61,061 bases of DNA from the NCBI GenBank assembly GCA_028819005.1, contig JAPPMP010000026.1, forward strand, positions 65,301 to 126,361, read 5' to 3'. The DNA comes from Acidimicrobiaceae bacterium (GTDB lineage: Bacteria; Actinomycetota; Acidimicrobiia; Acidimicrobiales; Aldehydirespiratoraceae). The notes beneath the pieces are model-generated. The model saw only the letters and a program-made list of their open reading frames with translations. It was not told the DNA's origin and made no database searches. Shown here in pieces: positions 24,028 to 33,508 of the stretch. How positions within the stretch are numbered: the first letter of the stretch is position 1; each line of letters begins with the position of its first letter. Both the position numbers and the translations under genes were made by a program.

Positions 24028-25325
24028 CGCGAGGCTCCCGTTGGGTCGAGCACCGAACGCAGGTCGAGTCCGTTCGCTGCGAAGGCCTGGTCCAGGCGGG
24101 CCGGCACCAGCCCCGACCAGCGAAGGGGATCGGCAAGGCTGTCGCGAACAAACACGTCAGTAGCGGTGAAGGTCGTGCCGTCGGCCGTCGCGGCCAGATC
24201 CTCGACCGCGATGATCGACCCGATTCGGGGACCATCGTCGGTTCGAACGCAGTGAACGACGAGATCGATCGCTTCGCTCACGAGGCTGTTGAGGGCGCTC
24301 ATCGGCAACTCGTTGCTGGTATCGGCGAGCTGACAGATGAAGCGGAGACGCGTGAGCGCCTGACGCGCGGAGCCCGCGTGGATGGTGGTGTAACCCTTCA
24401 CCCCCGAGGAGAGTGTGAGCAACAGCGGGAGTGCTTCCCGGTCCCGCACTTCGCCGACGATCGCAACATCTGGCGCCATGCGCAGGAAGCCCGCTACAAG
24501 CCGGCGGAGGTTGACCTCGGGACGGTCCGAGCGAGCAGCTCGAGTCTGCATGCTGGCAACGTTCGGCAGAGGAATGTCCGCTTCGAAAACCTCCTCGGCG
24601 ACAACCACCCGAAGCGAGGGGTTCAGTTCGGCCACGCAACAGTTGAGCATGGTGGTCTTGCCCGCCCCGGGAGCGCCGGCGAAGACCATTGTCTGTTTCG
24701 CGTCGACGCAGCAGCGCAAGAAGTTGGCCACCGCAACCGAGAGCATCTCCCGTTCCACGAGTTCGTCGAGGTTGCGGAAAGTGATGCCGGTGAATTTGCG
24801 GACGTTGACCATTGTGTGCCCGCCGCGCGCCACGTCACCGTGAACGATATGGAGCCGGGCTCCGCTGTCGAGTTGGGCGTCTTGAAGGCCCTCGCTGGGG
24901 TCGAGTTTGCGATGCGCGCTCGAAGCGTCGTCAAGAACTTTGGTGAGCGTGCGGGTGACGTGCTCGTCGTTGTGGAACACCTCGTCGTGGTAGCCGCTTG
25001 GGCCACGATGCCGCTTCACGAATATGGCGTCAGGTGCGTTGATCATGATCTCCCAGACGTCGTCGTCGTGCAGCAACGGCCCCAGCGGGCCGTAGCCGGT
25101 GAGGTTGCGAAGCGCGCGTTCAGAGACGATCTCCGGGTAGTTGAGCGGAAAGGGGCGCAGGCCACGGCGATGATCGTCGTTCCAGTGGCGGATCTCCTCA
25201 GCCACCAGCACGGAGAGGGCTTCGACGCTCTGAACCGCGTTCAGGTCGAGCGCTTCGTTCTTGGCGCGCTCTTTGACTCTCATCTCGATCTCGGCCAGCG
25301 GCGTCAGCTCGTCGATCGTGGTCAT
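24024..25325 (-). CDS. tadA: TadA/CpaF-type pilus assembly ATPase
   Basis: 433-residue secretion ATPase of the GspE/VirB11 superfamily that powers Flp pilus assembly. The N-terminal domain includes VSERALRNLTGYGPLGPLLHDDDVWEIMIN, followed by Walker A FAGAPGAGKTTMLNC, the Asp-box VVVAEEVFEADIPLPN, Walker B PDVAIVGEVRDREALP and the His-box GYTTIHAGSARQALTRL. Start ATG 25325 overlaps the upstream stop by 4 bp. Confidence 0.93.
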   Translation of the reverse strand: MTTIDELTPLAEIEMRVKERAKNEALDLNAVQSVEALSVLVAEEIRHWNDDHRRGLRPFPLNYPEIVSERALRNLTGYGPLGPLLHDDDVWEIMINAPDAIFVKRHRGPSGYHDEVFHNDEHVTRTLTKVLDDASSAHRKLDPSEGLQDAQLDSGARLHIVHGDVARGGHTMVNVRKFTGITFRNLDELVEREMLSVAVANFLRCCVDAKQTMVFAGAPGAGKTTMLNCCVAELNPSLRVVVAEEVFEADIPLPNVASMQTRAARSDRPEVNLRRLVAGFLRMAPDVAIVGEVRDREALPLLLTLSSGVKGYTTIHAGSARQALTRLRFICQLADTSNELPMSALNSLVSEAIDLVVHCVRTDDGPRIGSIIAVEDLAATADGTTFTATDVFVRDSLADPLRWSGLVPARLDQAFAANGLDLRSVLDPTGASR

Positions 25326-26629
25326 GCTTCGTCGCTCCAGTGTCCGAGCGATCCCGGCCCTATCGGGACCGGCAAGACGGTGCTGGGGAGCGGGTTGGCG
25401 GATCCGCCGCGATCAGAACGTGAAGCCAGCCGGCCCGCGAGTTGGGCGTGCAAGGACTTGCCGACGTTGTTGGGCAACCGGACGCCGTCGCGCAGTGCAA
25501 TCTCGATGTCTGCCCGCTCACTGACGAAGATCGGGCAGCCGATGTCTCCGACGCCTCGGTCACGAGCCAGCAGCGATGCCAGGGCGTCTGCAGCGTCTGC
25601 CTGGCGACGGGGATTGCGAGTCGTGCGGTTCAGGACTGCGACGATTCGCCCCGATTCGACTTCCACGGCTGCAAGCTCGCGGATGGTGCGAGTCAGGGAG
25701 TGTATTCCCTTGGTTGTTGCGACCCCCACGACGACTACGAGGTCAGCAGCGGCAGCAACCGTTCTCGCCATGTGGTTGCGATCCTGGACGTCGCGCGATC
25801 CGGTGTCCTTCTCCCCTTCGAAGTCATGGTCGATGTCTGCGACGACCAAGCGATATGAACGGAGCATTCCGTCGAGCGACGATTCGAAGGATCGCGGGCG
25901 AATCGCAGTCCAGTCCCGATGGTGTCGAAGTCCCAAGAGCAGGTGATAGCCGCGTCCGACGGCTTCGAATACGAGCGAACGCATCTGTTCGATCGGCACT
26001 TTCGCCGTTCGATGGGCGTCAACGAATTCCTGTATTCCGGGGATCACTTCGCGTGCGTCATGCAGCATTCCCTGCTCGGCGTTGAGGGCCAGGTCGGCCA
26101 GCAGCACCATCGAGTTGTTGCTCGACTCGCTCGCAAACGACTGAGCCGTCGCCATCGCGACGACTGAAGACCCGGCCCCGCCCGGCCCGGTCACGGCGAT
26201 GAGTTGACCACGCCAGGTCGACTCGCGCTCGATCGGCGAGTCGCGGACCGCTGCAGACACCTGCGCGACGGGCGGGGCGTGGTCAGTGAGAGCGCCCAGC
26301 AGATCTGAGCGCTCGAACTCTTCAGGAAGGAGCGCGGCGACGCCGAGCTCGCCCCAACTTCGCTCAACCGCCGAACCCACGACGATGACTGTTGCCCCGG
26401 AGATGCGAACGCTGTCGATCAGGTCGCGGTCGAGCCCGGAGACGTCTCCGCCTACGAGCAGCGCCGAGTACTGCCTCCCGCCGTTCAGCCGGGCCAGAAC
26501 CTCCTCGCTCGACACGCATTTGATGAAGTCCACCGGGACCGCTGCGGCCGTGGACCAGCGTGACAGCCTGCTGAACCATTCGACTCTCGGATGGGCGAGT
26601 CCGAGAACTACCCAACGGTCATCGCTCAT
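25322..26629 (-). CDS. TadZ/CpaE/Ssd-like ParA-family protein
   Basis: 435 residues from ATG 26629, which has GGAGGG 7 nt upstream. The N-terminal 120 residues resemble a receiver-like localisation domain. The C-terminal MinD/ParA-like domain has LIAVTGPGGAGSSVVAMATAQSF, where the usual deviant Walker A lysines are absent (GPGGAGSS). Later segments VLLADLALNAEQGML and AADLVVVVGVATTKGIHSLTR fit the fold. Actinobacterial Tad loci carry similar proteins (for example Ssd in mycobacteria). It probably positions the pilus machine rather than hydrolysing ATP normally. Confidence 0.8.
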   Translation of the reverse strand: MSDDRWVVLGLAHPRVEWFSRLSRWSTAAAVPVDFIKCVSSEEVLARLNGGRQYSALLVGGDVSGLDRDLIDSVRISGATVIVVGSAVERSWGELGVAALLPEEFERSDLLGALTDHAPPVAQVSAAVRDSPIERESTWRGQLIAVTGPGGAGSSVVAMATAQSFASESSNNSMVLLADLALNAEQGMLHDAREVIPGIQEFVDAHRTAKVPIEQMRSLVFEAVGRGYHLLLGLRHHRDWTAIRPRSFESSLDGMLRSYRLVVADIDHDFEGEKDTGSRDVQDRNHMARTVAAAADLVVVVGVATTKGIHSLTRTIRELAAVEVESGRIVAVLNRTTRNPRRQADAADALASLLARDRGVGDIGCPIFVSERADIEIALRDGVRLPNNVGKSLHAQLAGRLASRSDRGGSANPLPSTVLPVPIGPGSLGHWSDEA

Positions 26630-27395
26630 CGAGGATCCCTCCGATTTCACTCAGGTGATCGGCTCGAACCGGCCCGCCGTAGTGCTCGGGGAAGGCGTCT
26701 TGGGCGGCTCGTGTCGTCAACACCACCGTCAGTTCGAGAAAAGACAGATGAACGCCGCGCAGGACCCGCCCGGGATCGCTCAGCCCCAGGGTGAGACGAC
26801 CATCCGAACTCGCACCGATGCGGTCGCTTCCAGAATGGAACTCCAGCACCAAGGCGTCCTCGAAAGCGACCCAGGTGTCCTGGTCCCGCGAATCGTGGGC
26901 AAGAACTGTGACTCGGTCGCCGCGGGTCAGGAGTTCAGGCGTTCGATCAAGGGGCACCGGGAGTGTCAGCTCATGGAGGCTGGTCGATTCCAAGTCGGCG
27001 ATCGGGGCCATGTCGCGCACGTCAGGGGCCAACAGCAGCCCGCCGGCGTGCAGGAAACGCAAGGCGGTGGCGCCATCGACGGCGCCGGCCGATTCCGCGC
27101 TCGCTGCCTCGAAGGCGATGTCGGACAGCTGCGGGCTGAGGGTCATGGGTTCAAACGCCAGATCCGCGGCGCTGATTGAATCACCGGCTTCGACGTCTCG
27201 CAGCAGCACTAGATATTCGGTGTTCGGCCCGTCGGCGCCGCCGTTGGCGAACACGAACGCGCCGACAGCGGCGACCGTCACCAGCAGCGCGCCGACGACC
27301 GCTCGTCCGTTGGGGAGGCTGCGACGCGAGACGATCGACCGCTTGGTCCCCGCCGAGCCGGCCGCGTCAGCGCCGTCGGTCCCTGTATCTGTCAT
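26619..27395 (-). CDS. cpaB: CpaB/RcpC-like Flp pilus protein with SAF domain
   Basis: First gene of the operon. ATG 27395 is chosen because GGAGGAG lies about 10 nt before it; an in-frame ATG at 27422 is possible. 258 residues: cytoplasmic N terminus, one membrane segment (AVVGALLVTVAAVGAFVFANG), then an SAF-type region (LVLLRDVEAGDSISAADLAFEPM) and a beta-rich domain (GDRVTVLAHDSRDQDTWVAFEDALVLE). CpaB/RcpC proteins sit outside the membrane and support the secretion channel. It overlaps the next gene by 11 bp. Confidence 0.82.
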   Translation of the reverse strand: MTDTGTDGADAAGSAGTKRSIVSRRSLPNGRAVVGALLVTVAAVGAFVFANGGADGPNTEYLVLLRDVEAGDSISAADLAFEPMTLSPQLSDIAFEAASAESAGAVDGATALRFLHAGGLLLAPDVRDMAPIADLESTSLHELTLPVPLDRTPELLTRGDRVTVLAHDSRDQDTWVAFEDALVLEFHSGSDRIGASSDGRLTLGLSDPGRVLRGVHLSFLELTVVLTTRAAQDAFPEHYGGPVRADHLSEIGGILDER

Positions 27396-27593
27396 CGCCG
27401 TTGTTCTCCTCCGCCGTATCACCTGCGCCGCCGAGACGCTCGCCGTATCGAGCCGACCAGACAGTTCCGCCTGCGGTCGGCTCGCCCAGAGACGCTAACA
27501 GGAGAAAAACGAGACTTCCAGCACTAATTTCGGCGTTGATCCCCCACAACCGATGTCATCGGCTCAAAAACCCTGTAAATTAGCGGGAACGAT

Positions 27594-27609
27594 GAAGAGA
27601 AATCTCTTC
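27594..27609. promoter_or_regulatory. Palindrome just before the BldC-like gene's ribosome binding site
   Basis: GAAGAGAAATCTCTTC is a perfect 7-bp inverted repeat with a 2-nt spacer, ending 4 nt before the GGGAGG ribosome binding site. A second palindrome-like sequence, CCGATGTCATCGG, lies at 27550-27562. Either could be an operator for the regulator or for the divergent Tad operon. Confidence 0.5.
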
Positions 27610-27624
27610 CGAAAGGGAGGTAAA

Positions 27625-27855
27625 ATGCCCGAGCAACCAGCAGATGACGTGGTTTGGTTGTCGACACCGGCAGCTGCTGACCGTCTGGGCATCACACCGC
27701 GGACTTTGTATCGGTTTATTGATGAGGGTCAAATTCCGGCTTACAAGTTCGGTCGCGTGATTCGACTCAAACGAGATGACGTAGACAGCTTCATTGAGAC
27801 CTGTCGGGTGGAGCCCGGGACGATGGCGCATCTGTATCCGTCAACCGCCGGCTAG
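27625..27855 (+). CDS. BldC-like MerR-type HTH DNA-binding protein
   Basis: 76 residues from ATG 27625, preceded by GGGAGG at a 6-nt spacing. The single winged HTH reads VVWLSTPAAADRLGITPRTLYRFIDEGQIPAYKFGRVIRLKRDDVDSFI, the excisionase/BldC pattern of binding direct repeats. In actinobacteria BldC-type proteins govern developmental and stress genes. The gene is divergent from the Tad operon, which begins about 230 bp away, so it may regulate pilus genes. The frame extends upstream to 27553, but the good ribosome binding site decides the start. Confidence 0.85.
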   Translation: MPEQPADDVVWLSTPAAADRLGITPRTLYRFIDEGQIPAYKFGRVIRLKRDDVDSFIETCRVEPGTMAHLYPSTAG

Positions 27856-27966
27856 CCGGCGAATATTCGAGACCGCGGATCCGAGAGCCGCTCGGAACTC
27901 CCACCCACACGGACTGAGTGGTCCCAGCCGCGCCGCCTGCGATGCCCGCGACGCCGGTGCGAATCG

Positions 27967-28038
27967 AGCGGGTGAGGAGAATCGAACTCCCATCATCAGC
28001 TTGGAAGGCTGAGGTTCTGGCCGTTGAACTACACCCGC
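27967..28038 (-). tRNA. tRNA-Gly(TCC)
   Basis: Complete cloverleaf on the minus strand. The acceptor stem GCGGGTG (28038-28032) pairs with CACCCGC (27974-27968). Anticodon loop CTTCCAA gives anticodon TCC. The T arm GGGAG-TTCGATT-CTCC is normal apart from its last pair. The discriminator is T at 27967. CCA is not encoded. Confidence 0.93.
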
Positions 28039-28151
28039 GGCGGATTCGAGGCTAGCGGCTGGTGCTGAAATTGAACTGCATGGCCATTGAAGTCGTTGTG
28101 CCCGCGGTTTGGCCATCTGCGTCGTTCGCCTAGACCGTTAGGCTTTGTCGA

Positions 28152-29546
28152 GTGAGCAACAACGGAACTACGAGCAGTATCGAAATCCTCGACGGCAACA
28201 AGGTCAAGCTGACGGTTGAGGTTGACGAGGAGGAATTCGACTCTGCGGTTGATGCGGCCTTCAAGCGCATCGCCAAGCAGGTTCGAATACCCGGCTTTCG
28301 GCCTGGACGGGTTCCGCGTCGAATCCTCGAGGTCCAGCTCGGCCATGAGTACGGTCGCGCCGAGGCCCTTCGTGAAGCGCTTCCGGGCTACTACCAGCGC
28401 GCGGTGCTCCAACACGATGTGGATGTGATCGATGCGCCTGACATCGAGATCCTGGAGGGTCAGGAGCGGGGAGCGGTGGTCTTCGACGCCACAGTTGAGA
28501 TCCGGCCCGTGATCGAAGTGGCCGGCTACAAAGGCCTGCGCATCGAGGTCCCCAGTCCGGAGCCCTTGGATGAAGAAGTCGACTCCGAGGTCGACCGGTT
28601 GCGCGCTGAGCACGCCGAGTTCCAAACGGTCCAACGGCCCGCACAGGACGGTGATCATGTCAACATCGACATCGTCGGCAGTCATGGCGGCGAGGAGATG
28701 CCCGCTCTGTCAGCCGGCGACTATGACTACGAAGTGGGAACCGGCGCCGTGGTGGCCGAGATCGACGAGAACCTTCGGGGCGCCGGCGCGGGCGATGTGT
28801 TGACGTTCGAAGCCGACCATCCCGACCCGGAGACCGAGGAACCGCTCCAATTCGAAATCTCCGTCCTGGCTGTGAAGGAAGCGGTGTTGCCTGATCCGGA
28901 CGACGCCTGGGCTGCCCAGGCGACTGAATTCGAGACGCTTGGCGAACTGCGGGCGGACATCAGCGAGCGTTTGGCTTCGATGAAGCTGATGATGGCTCGC
29001 CGGACCGCGGACGCCAAGATCGCCGAGGCCCTCGCCGCACTGGTGACCCACGAGATCCCCGAGGTCATGGTTGCCGACGAGGTCAACGGACGTCTCCATG
29101 AGGTGTTCGGGGATCTGCGGCATTCGGGCTTCGATCCAGCTGAGTACCTGGAGCAGACTGGTCAGGACATGGACCAGCTGCGGGCACAGTTCTCTGACGC
29201 AGCCGCCGAAGCGGTCAAGGTTGATCTGGCGCTGCGGGCCATCGCCACCGCTGAGGGGCTCACCCCTGATGATGAACAGCTTGTGGAGACGATCAACGAG
29301 ATGGCCCAACGTGCGGGAACCGATGGCGCTGCACACATGGATTGGCTCAGGGAGTCGGGGCAGCTTCCATCGCTGCGCGCCGATATCTCCAAGTCCAAGG
29401 CCCTAGAGTGGCTTCTCGACAACGTCGAGCTTGTCGACGAAGCAGGTGTTGCGGTCGACCTGAGAACACCGGAGTCATCCCGAGATGGCGTCGGCGACCA
29501 AGATGATCCAGAGGCAGACGACTCAGAGGACGGAGAGCCACAATGA
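28152..29546 (+). CDS. tig: Trigger factor
   Basis: Ribosome-bound chaperone and prolyl isomerase, 464 residues from GTG 28152. The ribosome-binding loop is visible as [15 protein letters not shown] (the GFRxGxxP signature at about residue 48). The middle PPIase-like domain (about 155-240) includes [15 protein letters not shown]. The long helical C-terminal arms follow, ending in a highly acidic tail ([13 protein letters not shown]). clpP starts inside its stop codon (ATGA), forming the common tig-clpP-clpX operon. Confidence 0.95.
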   Translation: MSNNGTTSSIEILDGNKVKLTVEVDEEEFDSAVDAAFKRIAKQVRIPGFRPGRVPRRILEVQLGHEYGRAEALREALPGYYQRAVLQHDVDVIDAPDIEILEGQERGAVVFDATVEIRPVIEVAGYKGLRIEVPSPEPLDEEVDSEVDRLRAEHAEFQTVQRPAQDGDHVNIDIVGSHGGEEMPALSAGDYDYEVGTGAVVAEIDENLRGAGAGDVLTFEADHPDPETEEPLQFEISVLAVKEAVLPDPDDAWAAQATEFETLGELRADISERLASMKLMMARRTADAKIAEALAALVTHEIPEVMVADEVNGRLHEVFGDLRHSGFDPAEYLEQTGQDMDQLRAQFSDAAAEAVKVDLALRAIATAEGLTPDDEQLVETINEMAQRAGTDGAAHMDWLRESGQLPSLRADISKSKALEWLLDNVELVDEAGVAVDLRTPESSRDGVGDQDDPEADDSEDGEPQ

Positions 29547-30184
29547 CCGATATCAACCCGCGCAACTATCTCGTGCCGACCGTTGTCGAGCAGACGAATC
29601 GGGGAGAGCGGGCGTTCGATCTCTACAGCCGCCTGCTGAAAGAGAACATCATCTTCATCGGCACGCCGATCGACGACGCCATCGCCAACCTGACCTGTGC
29701 TCAACTCCTGCACCTCGAGTCAGAGAACCCGGACAAGGATGTCAACCTCTACATCAATTCACCGGGCGGCGATATCAATGCCTTGTTCGCCATCTACGAC
29801 ACGATGTGCTACATCAAGCCCGACATCACGACGATCTGTTTCGGTCAGGCAGCGTCGGCTGCAGCGGTGCTGCTGGCGGCAGGCGCCCCGGGCAAGCGCC
29901 TGGCGTTGCCGCACGCCCGGATCCTCATTCATCAGCCGTACGCGGGGGCCCGCGGGCAAGCCAGCGACATCGAGTTGATAGCCGCCGAGGTCCAGCGAAT
30001 GAAGGGCTCGCTGGAGCAGGTTCTGGCTCAGCACACTGGTCAAACCGTCGAGAAGATCGCGGCCGACACAGACCGAGACTTCGTAATGACCGCGCTTCAG
30101 GCCAAGGAGTACGGCATAATCGATGAGGTGATCGAGACGCGCAATACTGTTGAGGGCAGTGGCGCTATTGCAGTGATCGGCTGA
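29543..30184 (+). CDS. clpP: ATP-dependent Clp protease proteolytic subunit
   Basis: Serine protease of 213 residues. The catalytic Ser105 lies in [16 protein letters not shown], His130 in [11 protein letters not shown], and the Asp in the [22 protein letters not shown] segment. The oligomerisation signature [18 protein letters not shown] is normal. The start overlaps tig by 4 bp. Actinobacteria usually carry two clpP genes (clpP1/P2) in tandem; only one is present here, so a second copy may be elsewhere. Tagged proteins from ssrA are expected substrates with ClpX. Confidence 0.95.
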   Translation: MTDINPRNYLVPTVVEQTNRGERAFDLYSRLLKENIIFIGTPIDDAIANLTCAQLLHLESENPDKDVNLYINSPGGDINALFAIYDTMCYIKPDITTICFGQAASAAAVLLAAGAPGKRLALPHARILIHQPYAGARGQASDIELIAAEVQRMKGSLEQVLAQHTGQTVEKIAADTDRDFVMTALQAKEYGIIDEVIETRNTVEGSGAIAVIG

Positions 30185-30210
30185 AAGCCCAAGGGCAGGG
30201 AAGGAAACCA

Positions 30211-31464
30211 GTGGCCAAATTCGGCGAAGGCGGAGAGCTTCTGAAGTGTTCGTTCTGCGGCAAGTCGCAGAAGCAGGTCATGAAGCTGATTGCGGGCCCT
30301 GGGGTTTACATCTGCGACGAGTGCATCGGTCTTTGCAACGAGATCATCAAAGAAGAGCTGGCCGAAGGCTCAGAGAACAGTTTGGGCGTGCTTCCCTCGC
30401 CACGCGAGATATACGAGTTCCTCAACGACTACGTCGTCGGGCAGGAGAACGCCAAGCGGATCCTCTCGGTCGCGGTCTACAACCATTACAAGCGGGTGGA
30501 GTTGGGATCCCAACTCGATTCCGAAGTCGAGCTGTCGAAGTCCAACATCTTGTTGATCGGCCCGACGGGGTGCGGCAAGACGCTGATGGCCCAGACGTTG
30601 GCCCGCATGCTCAACGTGCCTTTCGCCATCGCCGACGCCACCGCCCTCACAGAGGCCGGATACGTCGGCGAGGATGTGGAGAACATCTTGTTGAAGCTGA
30701 TCCAGGCGGCTGACTACGACATCAAGAAGGCTGAGACGGGGATCATCTATATCGACGAGATCGACAAGGTGGCCCGGAAGAGCGAGAACCCGTCGATCAC
30801 CCGTGACGTGTCCGGCGAAGGAGTCCAGCAGGCGTTGTTGAAGATTCTCGAGGGAACCACCGCGGCGGTTCCGCCTCAAGGTGGGCGCAAACATCCTCAT
30901 CAAGAGTTCATCCAGATCGACACCTCCAATGTGCTGTTCATCTGCGGAGGCGCTTTCGCGGGCATCGAGAAGATCGTCGAGAATCGGATCGGCACCCGCG
31001 GCGTCGGCTTCGGCGCTGATATCCGGCGCCCCGAGGACAAGGACCTTGGAGCCATCTTCGACGAGGTGCTCCCCGAAGACCTTGTCAAGTTCGGTTTGAT
31101 CCCAGAATTCATCGGACGACTTCCGGTGCAGGGCTCGGTCGGGCATCTTGAGGTGGAAGCGCTGGTCGAGATTCTCACCGAACCCCGCAACGCCCTCGTC
31201 AAGCAGTACCAGAAGATCTTCGAATTCGAGAATGTCGGTTTGGAGTTCACCCCGTCTGCTCTGCTGGCCATCGCCGAGGAGGCGATCAAGCGGTCGTCCG
31301 GAGCGCGTGGGCTGCGGGCGATCCTCGAAGAGGTGCTTCTCGACGTCATGTACGATCTTCCCGGCCGCGACGACGTCGGCCATGTGGTCATCGACGGAGA
31401 CACCGTCCTCGAGAGGGTTCCGCCAGTGCTGGTTGATCGCGCAGAGGACTTGCGCGCCAGTTGA
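30211..31464 (+). CDS. clpX: ATP-dependent Clp protease ATP-binding subunit ClpX
   Basis: AAA+ unfoldase of 417 residues, from GTG 30211. The N-terminal zinc domain has C13, C16, C35 and C38 (CSFCGKSQ and CDECI). The AAA module shows Walker [15 protein letters not shown], Walker [14 protein letters not shown], and sensor regions [25 protein letters not shown] [16 protein letters not shown]. The pore and IGF-type loop segments are conserved. It lies 26 bp after clpP. Confidence 0.96.
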   Translation: MAKFGEGGELLKCSFCGKSQKQVMKLIAGPGVYICDECIGLCNEIIKEELAEGSENSLGVLPSPREIYEFLNDYVVGQENAKRILSVAVYNHYKRVELGSQLDSEVELSKSNILLIGPTGCGKTLMAQTLARMLNVPFAIADATALTEAGYVGEDVENILLKLIQAADYDIKKAETGIIYIDEIDKVARKSENPSITRDVSGEGVQQALLKILEGTTAAVPPQGGRKHPHQEFIQIDTSNVLFICGGAFAGIEKIVENRIGTRGVGFGADIRRPEDKDLGAIFDEVLPEDLVKFGLIPEFIGRLPVQGSVGHLEVEALVEILTEPRNALVKQYQKIFEFENVGLEFTPSALLAIAEEAIKRSSGARGLRAILEEVLLDVMYDLPGRDDVGHVVIDGDTVLERVPPVLVDRAEDLRAS

Positions 31465-31489
31465 GAGGCGAGCCGCGGAAATCTGAGTC

Positions 31490-32872
31490 TTGGACTATCT
31501 GGAAGCTCTCGATCATCTTGACGGGTTGATCAACTATGAAGTCCAGCCGCGTGCGGGCGCCGTCAAGGGCTTGTCGTTGGACAAGATGCAGCAGGTCATG
31601 GAGATTCTGGGCGATCCCCAGCACTCCTGTCCGGCGATCCACATAACCGGAACCAACGGCAAGGGCTCGACCGCGCGGATGATCGAGTCGCTGCTGACCT
31701 CGAAGGGTCTGCGAGTCGGGCTCTACACGAGTCCGCACGTCTCCTCTCCGTGTGAACGGATCCGGGTCGGCGCGGCCGAACTCGACCAGCCGGCGTTCGG
31801 TCAGGCCGTCGGCGACATAGCACGTCTCGTGGAGGCCGCGGATCTGGAGCCGCTCAGCTGGTTCGAGACGGTCACGGCGGCGGCTTTGCTGCATTTTGCC
31901 AACGAGGCTGTCGAGGTGGCGGTGGTCGAAGTCGGCATGCTCGGGAGGTTCGACGCCACCAATGTGGTTGACGGCCAGGTCGCGGTTGTCACCAACGTTG
32001 GACGCGACCACACAGACGGCGCGCCCGGTTGGTGGCAGCGGATCGCCGAGGAGAAGGTCGGGATTGTCAAGCCCGGCGCGAGGGTCGTGTTGGGCGAGAC
32101 GACTCCAGAGCTGTTGGATCTGGTCGCGGCCCAGTCGCCAGAAGTCATAAACACCCTCACAACCACCCCCGCGTCCTCTGATCGGGGCTCCGGCGATATT
32201 TCTGCGTCCAGCGATCGGGGCTCCGGCTACGCCCGGCAACAAAAAAGTGAACACACCCTGTTGAGCAACGAAGTGGCGGTGGGGGGTCGGCTGCTCAGTG
32301 TGCAGACGCCGCGCGCCACCTATTCGGAAGTGTTTGTCGGGTTGCATGGTGCTCATCAGGGGCACAACGCCGCGGTGGCGATCGCTGCGGTGGAGGAGTT
32401 CTTCGACGCGCCGCTCAATTCAGAGGTGTTGCAGGAAGCACTCGCCTCAGTCGAAGCGCCGGGTCGACTGGAGGTGGTCCATCGATCGCCGTTGATGTTG
32501 CTCGACGCTGCCCACAATCCACCCGGTGCTGAGGTGCTGGCGAAATCACTCGATGAGGATTTTGCGGGGGTCGACCGTCGCTTTCTGGTCTTCGGAATGC
32601 AGGACGGCCGGGATCCGGCAGAGGTTCTCGAGGCTCTCGATCTGGCTTCAATCGACTTGGTGGTCGCCTGCACGGCGCCGACAGCGCGCGGGGTGGAAGC
32701 GACCGCACTGTGCGACGCCGCTCTTTCGTCGGGGGCCCGCGCTGAGGCAATTGCAGACATTGCGACAGCGATCGACTACGTGCTCGACCAAGCCGGCGAC
32801 GAGGATCTGATCGTGGTCGCAGGTTCGGTGACCGTGCTCGAAGTTGCCAGGGAGTTGGCCGCGGAACTGTGA
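31490..32872 (+). CDS. folC: Folylpolyglutamate synthase / dihydrofolate synthase, with inserted repeat
   Basis: Adds glutamate to folates. ATP-binding P-loop HITGTNGKGSTARMIESLL, then LYTSPHVSSPCERIRVG, ALLHFANEAVEVAVVEVGMLGRFDATNVV and the C-terminal ligase domain LLDAAHNPPGAEVLAKSL are all present. The start TTG 31490 (MDYLEALDHLDGLINYE) fits the family. Around residues 228-250, in the linker before VAVGGRLLSVQTPR, lies an unusual Ser/Gly-rich insert with ASSDRGSG repeated after 11 residues, encoded by a 33-bp tandem repeat. It keeps the frame, so the enzyme is probably functional. Confidence 0.9.
   Translation: MDYLEALDHLDGLINYEVQPRAGAVKGLSLDKMQQVMEILGDPQHSCPAIHITGTNGKGSTARMIESLLTSKGLRVGLYTSPHVSSPCERIRVGAAELDQPAFGQAVGDIARLVEAADLEPLSWFETVTAAALLHFANEAVEVAVVEVGMLGRFDATNVVDGQVAVVTNVGRDHTDGAPGWWQRIAEEKVGIVKPGARVVLGETTPELLDLVAAQSPEVINTLTTTPASSDRGSGDISASSDRGSGYARQQKSEHTLLSNEVAVGGRLLSVQTPRATYSEVFVGLHGAHQGHNAAVAIAAVEEFFDAPLNSEVLQEALASVEAPGRLEVVHRSPLMLLDAAHNPPGAEVLAKSLDEDFAGVDRRFLVFGMQDGRDPAEVLEALDLASIDLVVACTAPTARGVEATALCDAALSSGARAEAIADIATAIDYVLDQAGDEDLIVVAGSVTVLEVARELAAEL
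32171..32241. repeat. 33-bp tandem repeat inserted in folC
   Basis: GCGTCC-GATCGGGGCTCCGGC recurs at 32171 and 32204, 33 bp apart. The second copy continues into a 26-nt stretch (32216-32241) that is 23/26 identical to the comF repeat (104-129). The two loci are otherwise unrelated. Confidence 0.85.
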
Positions 32873-32922
32873 GAGCCGGACCGGGAGCGTTTACGCGAGA
32901 TCGAACGCTAGCCTTCCAGCAC

Positions 32923-33348
32923 ATGGATCGGACTCTCATCATCTGCAAGCCGGACGCGGTCGAGCGCGGCCTTGTGGGAGAAATACTCGGGCGGTTCGAG
33001 CGCAAGGGGCTCGTGTTCGCCGCTGCCGAACTGAGGATTCTCGATAAAGAAACTCTCGCCCGCCACTACGAGGAGCATCAGGGCAAAGCGTTCTATGACG
33101 ACCTGGTCGCGTTCATGACTCGGGGCCCCGCGCTGGTAGCGGTGATCGAGGGAGTGCCCGACACATGGCGAGTCGTTCGTCAGATGGTTGGAGCGACCGA
33201 TCCGCTGCAAGCTGCGCCGGGAACGGTTCGAGGAGATCTGGGCCTTCAGTTCACTGAGAACCTGATTCACGGGAGCGATTCCGCCGAGTCGGCGGAACGC
33301 GAGATCAGTATTTTCTTTCCCGATCTGAACCGGACCGGCCAACCATGA
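32923..33348 (+). CDS. ndk: Nucleoside diphosphate kinase
   Basis: Transfers the gamma phosphate between nucleoside triphosphates and diphosphates. 141 residues from ATG 32923 (MDRTLIICKPDAVERGLVGEILGRFE). The catalytic histidine lies in ENLIHGSDSAESAEREISIFF, the family signature. The open frame upstream to 32869 overlaps folC only slightly and is not conserved-looking. folC-ndk-mreB is a usual actinobacterial order. Confidence 0.96.
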   Translation: MDRTLIICKPDAVERGLVGEILGRFERKGLVFAAAELRILDKETLARHYEEHQGKAFYDDLVAFMTRGPALVAVIEGVPDTWRVVRQMVGATDPLQAAPGTVRGDLGLQFTENLIHGSDSAESAEREISIFFPDLNRTGQP

Positions 33349-33508
33349 CGAAGTGCCCGCACGCCCAGTTGGCCCCGAGGCCCGCTGTTGTCAGCCACTC
33401 TTGGCATCGAGACAGCATTTCTGCCTACACTGGGGCATGGGGGAGCAGCGCTTTGCGTGCTGCGGACTCCACGGCCAACTTCGCCAACCGGAACGAGGCA
33501 TCGAGCTG

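Noticed and set aside
24006..25946. 646-codon plus-strand frame opposite tadA and tadZ
   Set aside because: tadA has all ATPase motifs on the minus strand, and this frame is its complement with no domain.
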